Shown piece after piece: positions 57,650 through 64,000 of a stretch of DNA of 64,000 nt (position 1 is the stretch's first letter; each line of letters opens with the position of its first letter). The stretch is taken from NCBI GenBank assembly GCA_001600555.1, contig BCKH01000005.1, positions 1,116,001 to 1,180,000 on the forward strand. The letters are read 5' to 3'. The notes under the pieces are model-generated. The model ran no database searches, was not told the DNA's origin, and worked only from the letters and a program-made list of their open reading frames with translations. Both the position numbers and the translations under genes were made by a program. Origin of the DNA: Albophoma yamanashiensis (lineage: Eukaryota > Ascomycota > Sordariomycetes > Hypocreales > Ophiocordycipitaceae).

Positions 57650-60514
57650 CTACTCCTTCCGCGTCATCTTGATAGAGTCAGCGCCCGTCTCCACAACGCG
57701 ATACCGATCCGCGTCCCCACAGCCGCTCGCCGCCCTGTCGTAGGCCTCGTCGCTGCGATCGCACAGCGCGTCCAGGTCCGCGTCGCTGAGGACCTGCTCG
57801 CCGCCGCCAGATGTCTGGTACACGAGGCCGTCCTTGAGGAGAAGGGCGCGCAGCGTCTCGGCGTCGAGGTCCTCGTCCTGCTTCTGGGCGCCGCTGGAGC
57901 CCATCTTCTGGCCCATGGTTCTGAAGCCGCCCTTGCGGATGACGAGCTTCTCCAGCCGTCGCTTGGCGTCTGCGGAGAGGAGGAGAGACTCTTCGACGGT
58001 GCCGCGCGTGGCGAGGCGGTAGACGATGACGGGCCGGGACTGGCCGATGCGGTGGCAGCGGTCCTGGGCCTGCAGGTCCTGCTGCGGGTTGAAGTCCGAG
58101 TCGAACAGAATCACTGTGTCGGCCGAGGCAAGGTTGATGCCCTGCCCGCCGGCACGGGTAGACAGCAGGAAGAGATTATAGCTGGGGTCCTGGTTGAAGT
58201 CTCGGATCTGCTGTCGGCGGCTCTCCTGGTGGACGGAGCCGTCAATGCGACAGACTTTCCAGCCTCGAAGTTCTCGGCTGTAGTCCTCAAGGATGTCCAA
58301 CTGGGTCGTGAATTGTGAGAAGAGCAAGACTTTGTGGCCTTTTTCGAACAGTGCAGGCAAGAGGCGGTCTAGCAGCAGCATCTTGCCAGATGCGTTGACG
58401 ATGGATTCATCAACGGGGATATCGGTGTTCGTCGCCCACGGACTGTAAAAGTTGTGCGGGCTGTTGCAGACCAGACGCAGCTGTGCCAGAGGGTTGCCCA
58501 GTTTCTTTTGAGCTATCTGCTTCTCTGCGAACGGCAGTTAGCACAGTCACAATACCAATGTCTATCATTGCAGTGTACGCACTGGCACTTTCCAGAGTCT
58601 GGGCAAGCTCCAGCTCCTCGGGAGATTTTGGCTCATCGTCTTCGCCTTCGTCGCTGCTAGCGATTTCCTCAGCAAGCTTGGCTTCAAAGGCATCATCGGA
58701 CAGCGCGTCCTCGTTGTCAGAGCCAGCCTCCTTGTAGCTCCTGGTCTTTCGCGCCCGGCCTCGAGTTGAGGCTGGTGTCGATGCCCTGCTCGACTTGACG
58801 CTCTTTGTCCCAGAAACGACGGAGGTCGGGGGAGTCTTGCGCTTCCCGGTCTGCTTTGCTGGTGTCTCGACTGTTGCCTGCTCCAGGGCATCCTTCCTCG
58901 GCCGCCCTAGAGCTCGCTTGCCCATCATCATAGCAAAAGCATTGGGGGCGGGTGAGGCGGAGTCATCAGCGGCCTTTTTGCCCCGAGGGCTCTCCCGTAG
59001 CGGAAGAGATACATTTTCTCCCTTGGCACCTCGGTTCTTCGGTGTACGAGTACTTGTATGAGTACTGCTGCTGGACCGGGAGGATGATCTCCGTGATGAG
59101 CTAATAGATGTGCCTCTCATGATTTTCTCCACTACCGTGTTTTCAAGGTATGCCCGAGTGTCAACCGTCTTATCGGTGAACGCGTTGTAGAGATCTGTCT
59201 GCTCCTTGGTCATGGGAGCGAAAAGCACGTACTCGCGCTTCTTCGGAAGATACGCCGCGACATCTTGCTTGATGCGCCTCAGGAGCAAAGGTTGAAGAAT
59301 GAGGTGAATCTTCTTCACCAAGTCTTGCTTCATGCGATCGCCGATGAATGCCTCCGTTCCTTGTTCATCGTCGAGGTCGGAAAAGTCAAACCAAGACTCA
59401 AAAGCTTCCCAATCTGTGAAGATGTTGGGCAGCAGAAAGTGGAGCAACGACCACAGCTCTTTGAGGTTGTTTTGGAGTGGGGTCCCGGTAATAAGAAGAC
59501 GGGTCGCAGAGGAGAATTGTCGTAGCTGTTGGAATAGTTTCGCCTCAGCGTTCTTCATCCGATGACCTTCATCCTGGGCAGGCTATCAGCATAAATGCAC
59601 TCATCGAGGGCGTTCGTGCGCACATACAATGATGATAAACTCCCACTGAACGCGAGACAGGTTGTGCTGGTCCCTAAGGACCATCTCGTACGACGTGCAA
59701 ACCACAGGAAACTGTTTGTTCGGTCGTCCATGATTGAGATTCCTTATAATCTTTGTTTTGAAGATCTCTTCCCTTTGCTTCTGGTTTCCGTGATACATGA
59801 TGACGGGAATGGAAGGCGTCCATTGGTGAAATTCATCCATCCAATTGGACAGAGTACTGAGAGGGGCTACGATTAGATGTGGACCAAGATACCCTTCTTG
59901 CTCGCGCAGGAGAGCAATGAGGGAGATCGTTTGAACGGTTTTGCCTGCCACAGTCAGCGATTCATGACCTTGTTCCCAGAGGTAGGCTCAATGTACATAC
60001 CGAGCCCCATTTCATCGGCCAGAATGCCACTCATGCCTTGGGAACAGATCTCGTACATCCAGGTAAGGCCCTCGAGCTGGTAGTCCCTCATCGTCCCGCC
60101 AACCAGGCACTTTGGTTGTTTAGCCATTTCGAGGTTGTGCTCACCGAGGGCCTTGCCGTCAAGGCTGCTGCCCACTCGGCCGAGGACTTGGGTCTTCTTC
60201 GTCAAAATGTCACTGAACGCAGCGCTCTTCTGGAGCAGCTCATCCAATTCCCGAGCTTTGGCCTCTCGCTCAGCTTTCGACTCGGCCTTCTTTTTCTTCT
60301 TCTTTCGTGAACGCGCCAGGGCTTGCCGACGCTCCTCTTCTGCCTTGACGTTGGCGACACGCGCCTCTTCCTCCTCCCTTTCCAGGCCCTCCTCGTCGAC
60401 GAAATCGGCATTAGAGACTTTGGGGGACGCCTCGGCGGGAGGCGAGCTGGGCGCACTGCTCATTTTGTGCTGATCTGATAAGACAGACTCTGCCTCGGAC
60501 GAAGATGCCGCCAT
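57650..60514 (-). CDS. mus-30: SNF2 chromatin remodeler, Lsh/DDM1/Irc5 type
   Basis: Nuclear ATP-dependent chromatin remodeler related to HELLS/Lsh, plant DDM1, yeast Irc5 and Neurospora MUS-30. Model: exons 60001-60514, 59628-59944, 58583-59573 and 57650-58524, introns of 56, 54 and 58 bp, 898 residues. The N-terminus is charged (SRKKKKKKAESKAEREAKAR). The helicase has MRDYQLEGLTWMYEICSQGM, motif I ADEMGLG|KTVQT split by an intron, DEGHRMKN, ITGTPLQNNLKELW, then HKVLLFSQFTTQLDILEDY, LLSTRAGGQGINL and DRCHRIGQSRPV. A Ser/Lys-rich insert (about residues 400-560) separates the two lobes. The start at 60514 was chosen; an upstream in-frame ATG lies at 60550. No bromo-, chromo- or SANT-like domain seen. 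It shares an 860-bp divergent promoter with the Arc1-type gene. Confidence 0.92.
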
Positions 60515-61374
60515 GACGCGACACAGGAATTGTCGGCGTGGAGTCTGCACGAAACGGCGTGCTGGCGTGAACCTGTGCCTGGAGTGGAATGGACAGGCTC
60601 AAGAATAGGGAAAAAGAAAGCTAAAACAGAGGGATTGCGAGATTCCCGCGGATTGTGATCGCTGCACAAGGTGTACAGCAGCAACGGAGCAGCAGTGGTG
60701 AGCTGTTTGACAGCTGACTGCGGTGACAGGTGGCGAGGAATGTCGGTCGAGCGCGGCCAAGCTTCAATCCAAGTGCTGCGCCAAAGAGGTATGCAAAAAA
60801 GACAGGGCACGGCAGTCAGCCCAGTGGCAAGTCGCAATTGGCCCGAAACGAGTGCAAGCAAGCTCGCAATCGCTGTGTCGGCTCGAGGTGGTGACCAAAT
60901 TCACGGTCGGTCCAAAAGGGCGGCCACGCGCCTCCGACAAAAGTCATGACGCAGGAGAACGCGAAATGGCAGCGCGGTCACGAGCCAGCGCGTTAATGGG
61001 CCTGAGCCACTGCGCCACAGGCAAAGGTGGCCCAGCCACAGACACTATGCATGCTGCGCTGCCTCAGTCATCAGGCCGTCACTGGCTGGTGGGCGGACCC
61101 CTGCCTGGTGCCCCTCCATCCCCGCCATCGTCAAAATCTTGCCCACGCTCGCGACGACTCATACGCTTTCCGCACGCACTCGCACACACGAACGCACCAG
61201 AGAAGCCAGCAACAGCTTATCGCCCGTCCGCCCTCCAAGCTGTTCTCCCTCCGAACCCTCGGCTCGCCCATCCGCTGCCTCGCCCGCCCAACCTCCAAGC
61301 TGTTCTCCCTCCGAACCCTCGGCTCGCCCATCCGCAGCCTCGCCCCCCTCCGCCGGCTGCATCAACTGCCCAGA
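60515..61374. promoter_or_regulatory. Divergent promoter, SNF2 remodeler / Arc1-type gene
   Basis: The right part (about 61120-61374) is a CT-rich leader typical of fungal housekeeping genes and is open in the frame of the downstream CDS. Confidence 0.55.
61232..61351 (+). repeat. 60-bp tandem duplication in the leader of the Arc1-type gene
   Basis: Two copies of CTCCAAGCTGTTCTCCCTCC... at 60-bp spacing, differing by only a few bases. If read in the frame of the downstream gene, each encodes SKLFSLRTLGSPIR. Confidence 0.9.
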
Positions 61375-62574
61375 ATGGCCGCCATCAACACCCAGACGTA
61401 CACGAAAGGAGAGGATGCGGAGATCCAGCAGTGGCTCACCACCTCGGAGCGCCTCCGTGCCGGCGAGGACAAGCCCTCCATCCTCGAGACGCTCAACAGC
61501 CACCTCGCCAGCCGCACCACCCTGCTCGGCACCAAGCCAAGCAAGGCCGACGTCGCCATCTACGAGACGCTGGCCCCCCTCGTCGCCAAGTGGTCTCCCG
61601 ACGAGCGCACCGGCGAGAAGGGCCACCCCCACATTGTCCGTCACCTCGACTTCGTCCAGAACTCGCCCCAGTTCGCCCTCGCCCTCAAGGATGACGAGAA
61701 GTTCACCGTCGACCACGACGATGTGCGCTACGTCAAGCCACCCGTCGATGCCAAGGCTGAGAAGGAGCGCTTGAAGAAGGAGAAGGCTGCCGCTGCCGCC
61801 GCCGCCGCCGCCGGCGGTGCTGGCAACGAGACCTCTGTCGTGGACCGGACCGTGGAGAAGGTCAAGGAGAAGGTGGCCCAGGTCAAGAGTGCTGCTGCTT
61901 CCGCTGCCCCCGGCGGTGACAAGCCCAAGAAGGAGAAGAAGGAGAAGGCCCCCAAGCCGCAGAAGGCTCCGGCCGCCGCTGCCCCTCTTTCGCCTTCTCT
62001 CATCGATCTCCGAGTTGGCCACATCCTCAAGGCCGTCAACCACCCCGATGCCGACTCGTTGTACGTCTCCACCATTGCCATGGGAGACCAGCCCAGCGAC
62101 GACACCACCGAGTACGAGGGCCAGGTCTGCCGAACCGTCTGCTCCGGCCTCAACGGTCTGGTTCCTCTCGAGGAGATGCAGGGCCGCAAGGTCGTTGTTG
62201 TCTGCAATCTCAAGCCCGTCAAGATGCGCGGCATCAAGTCGTCGGCCATGGTCCTCGCCGCTTCCCCCAAGCTCAAGGAGGGTGAGGTCGACGACCACAA
62301 GGGCCCCGTCGAGCTGGTCACCCCGCCTGAGGGCTCCAAGGCCGGCGAGCGTGTCTTCTTCGAGGGCTGGAAGGGCGAGCCCGAGGGCCAGCTGAACCCC
62401 AAGAAGAAGATCTGGGAGATGTTCCAGCCGGGTTTCACCACCACCGACAGCCTCGAGGTTGCCTTCAACGCCAGCGCCGTCGAGCAGCTTGGCAAGACGG
62501 ACATTGGAAAGCTGGTCACTGAGAGCGGCGGCGTGTGCACCGTCAAGACGCTCAAGGACGCCGTTGTGCGGTAG
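61375..62574 (+). CDS. ARC1: Arc1/AIMP1-type tRNA-binding aminoacylation cofactor
   Basis: Cofactor that binds tRNA and certain aminoacyl-tRNA synthetases (Met- and Glu-RS in yeast) in the cytosol. Single exon, 399 residues, from MAAINTQTYTKGEDAEIQQW. Residues 1-120 are the GST-like synthetase-docking part (LLGTKPSKADVAIYETLAPL). A Lys/Ala-rich linker (KEKAAAAAAAAA; KPKKEKKEKAPKPQ) follows. Residues about 205-399 are the EMAPII/OB tRNA-binding domain: LIDLRVGHILKAVNHPDADS, VCNLKPVKMRGIKSSAMVLA, KKKIWEMFQPGF. The open frame continues upstream to an ATG at 61027, but that part overlaps the CT-rich leader; the chosen start matches the family. The upstream frame could nevertheless encode an extended form (see findings). 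Confidence 0.93.
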   Translation: MAAINTQTYTKGEDAEIQQWLTTSERLRAGEDKPSILETLNSHLASRTTLLGTKPSKADVAIYETLAPLVAKWSPDERTGEKGHPHIVRHLDFVQNSPQFALALKDDEKFTVDHDDVRYVKPPVDAKAEKERLKKEKAAAAAAAAAGGAGNETSVVDRTVEKVKEKVAQVKSAAASAAPGGDKPKKEKKEKAPKPQKAPAAAAPLSPSLIDLRVGHILKAVNHPDADSLYVSTIAMGDQPSDDTTEYEGQVCRTVCSGLNGLVPLEEMQGRKVVVVCNLKPVKMRGIKSSAMVLAASPKLKEGEVDDHKGPVELVTPPEGSKAGERVFFEGWKGEPEGQLNPKKKIWEMFQPGFTTTDSLEVAFNASAVEQLGKTDIGKLVTESGGVCTVKTLKDAVVR

Positions 62575-62996
62575 TTTAGCGCCATAGAACCACCAGTCGG
62601 ATAAGATAAATCCAAGACATCTAGAGCTCACACATGTTCTCGCGTTGTGAAACTTTAGGCATGGCCTGTTCACGTCATATCAACGACTTCGACCTGTGGA
62701 CGTTTGAATGTATTTGCTCTCTTCGCGACCTCTCCTTTCGTCGCATCCTTGTACAATCACCGCACTCTACTGTAACGTACAACAGCATCCAAGCGCAGCC
62801 CGCTTCAACCCCGTATCTACACCTGAGCAGCGTGTTGCCGCAATTGCATTTTCCGACTCCGTTTTATGTCGCTTCCAGAACAGGCTCCGTAATAACGCCG
62901 TGAAAATGCTCTCCATCGCTGTGCTGCCCGAAAAAAGCAAATGCTGAAAATCACCTCCGTTGCACCTGGTGGTTATACATGGCTTTCCCGCCTCCA
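62575..62996. other. Convergent spacer, no gene seen
   Basis: Between the Arc1-type gene and the polymerase gene; only short frames. Confidence 0.6.
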
Positions 62997-64000
62997 TCAT
63001 GAAAAGAAGTACTTGCTTTCGCGTAGTCGAGTCACGTCAAAGTCGCCCTGAAGAGTCATTAGTAAAACGCACAATTAGCACCAGATGTGGAAGAAGACGC
63101 TCACCTTTTCCGGAATGGCTGGAATGGTAAGCGGTAGCCAGACCGGTACGGGCGTTCGCTGCGCCCGGGATTTGCCGCGCTTTTTCTGCGTCATCTGCGA
63201 CTCGAAGTGCGTCGTCTTCATGTCCTCCATAAAGCGTTCCGACATCTCTGCCGCGCCTTCCAACTCATGCGCGTCACCCTCGTCGGCATCATCTTCCATC
63301 ATTTGTTCCTGGACCTCCTTGGTCAGGGCCATCTCGTCCTCGCCCTCCGGAATCTCGCCGAGACCGATGTCCTTGGTATCTTCCTGGATGGCAACATCCA
63401 CCTCTGCCGCAGACATCTCCTCGTACACCGATGCAGGTGTGACGATTTTCTTCGCTGCTTCGAGGTCCCACGGATTCCCTGACAGCCGGAGTGAGTTGCG
63501 CTTATGCTCCAGGAGAAGCTCCTCCTTGGGTGAGAGCTTGCTGTTCTTCCGCAGCTCCTTGATCTTCTTTGCCACTGGGCTGGACGGGTCAATGTGCGCT
63601 AGATACAGCGAGCCTCTGTGTCGTGCTTGAAACTCAGAGGCTAAGCGACCAACGACGTCCTCCTCGTGGATCTGGATGAAGGCGTCCCGGATGACCTCGT
63701 TCATGGTGTCGACATCTCCAGCATGCGTCCAGAAAGAGTCGTGCACGGCAGCAAAGGTGAGGCCCTTGTCGTGGCACTGCAGGGCCGACAGCAGCATGTG
63801 GCTGGCATCCAAGGAGTGAATGAAGTTTGGCGGGAAACCCTGAAGCTGCTTCCTGCGATTCACAGGGTCCGTCTGGTCGTTCACAGGATACACCACCGCT
63901 TGCAGGCAAGTTCGAATCTCCCTCGTGTTGCTCTTTCGATATGGCTGTGCGACAGGCATGCGCAGAGGCGTGGTCCAGACAACCGTAGATCGAAACTGCT
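62997..64000 (-). CDS. rpo41: Mitochondrial DNA-directed RNA polymerase, C-terminal part (runs off right edge)
   Basis: Single-subunit, T7-like RNA polymerase that transcribes the mitochondrial genome. Visible exons: 63105 to beyond 64000, and 62997-63047, with a 57-bp intron. The protein part reads STVVWTTPLRMPVAQPYRK, FPPNFIHSLDASHMLL and AVHDSFWTHAGDV, the last being the conserved motif C HDS with the catalytic aspartate. The last exon gives GDFDVTRLRESKYFFS, the conserved family C-terminus (thumb/palm closing tail). A Lys/Glu-rich insertion before the end (residues spanning roughly 63135-63540) is typical of fungal members. The N-terminal presequence and fingers lie outside the window. 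Identification is firm. Confidence 0.95.

Noticed and set aside
1..64000. CRISPR arrays, riboswitches, rRNA genes, polyketide or non-ribosomal peptide synthase genes
   Set aside because: Looked for and not seen; the only RNA gene supported is the tRNA-Ile.

Overview
The window looks like a filamentous ascomycete, most likely a hypocrealean Sordariomycete. Genes are split by short (about 47-140 nt) introns, almost all GT-AG, and coding sequence is GC-rich. The gene set is fungal: Zn(II)2Cys6 regulators, DHA-type MFS pumps, a hybrid histidine kinase, Sad1, Dbp4, Arc1, an Lsh-type SNF2 protein and Rpo41. Exon joins were worked out by hand from splice signals, reading phase and family conservation. 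I ran no searches, so family names rest on motif recognition.

Layout. 1-10.3 kb is accessory: two modules that each pair a Zn(II)2Cys6 factor with an MFS drug/toxin-type transporter, with a membrane-anchored prolyl 4-hydroxylase between them. 10.3-13.4 kb is AT-rich and decayed, but holds a three-exon gene for a predicted secreted protein. 13.4-21.4 kb carries a YtcJ-type amidohydrolase, a Tle1-like (DUF2235) hydrolase, and a two-RRM gene broken by one base. 21.4-23.2 kb is gene-poor and has a possible Tc1/mariner relic. 23.2-36.8 kb is core-like: hybrid histidine kinase, DBP4, SAD1 and GAL10, the last with a GC-AG intron.

36.9-40.7 kb is a graveyard. It has a copy of the 3' end of the neighbouring quinone oxidoreductase gene, a pseudogene with intact intron borders whose four stops are each one C-to-T step from a sense codon, two zinc-finger relics, and a decayed fragment of the DUF2235 gene found 6.5 kb further on. 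This is the picture expected of duplications hit by RIP. 40.7-48.3 kb holds the quinone oxidoreductase, two small secreted cysteine-rich proteins, the second DUF2235 hydrolase and a cyanovirin-N-type lectin. 50.4 kb has an intron-containing tRNA-Ile(AAU). 51.6-64 kb is core: a 1845-residue ankyrin-type protein, the Lsh/DDM1-type remodeler, the Arc1-type tRNA-binding cofactor, and the C-terminal part of mitochondrial RNA polymerase running off the right edge.

How the genes relate. The regulator/pump pairs are probably co-regulated efflux modules. The core genes are housekeeping (rRNA processing, nuclear envelope, galactose metabolism, chromatin, tRNA charging, mitochondrial transcription). The best candidate for something new is the 43.2-48.3 kb block of secreted cysteine-rich proteins, Tle1-like hydrolase and lectin, next to decayed copies of its own and neighbouring genes.
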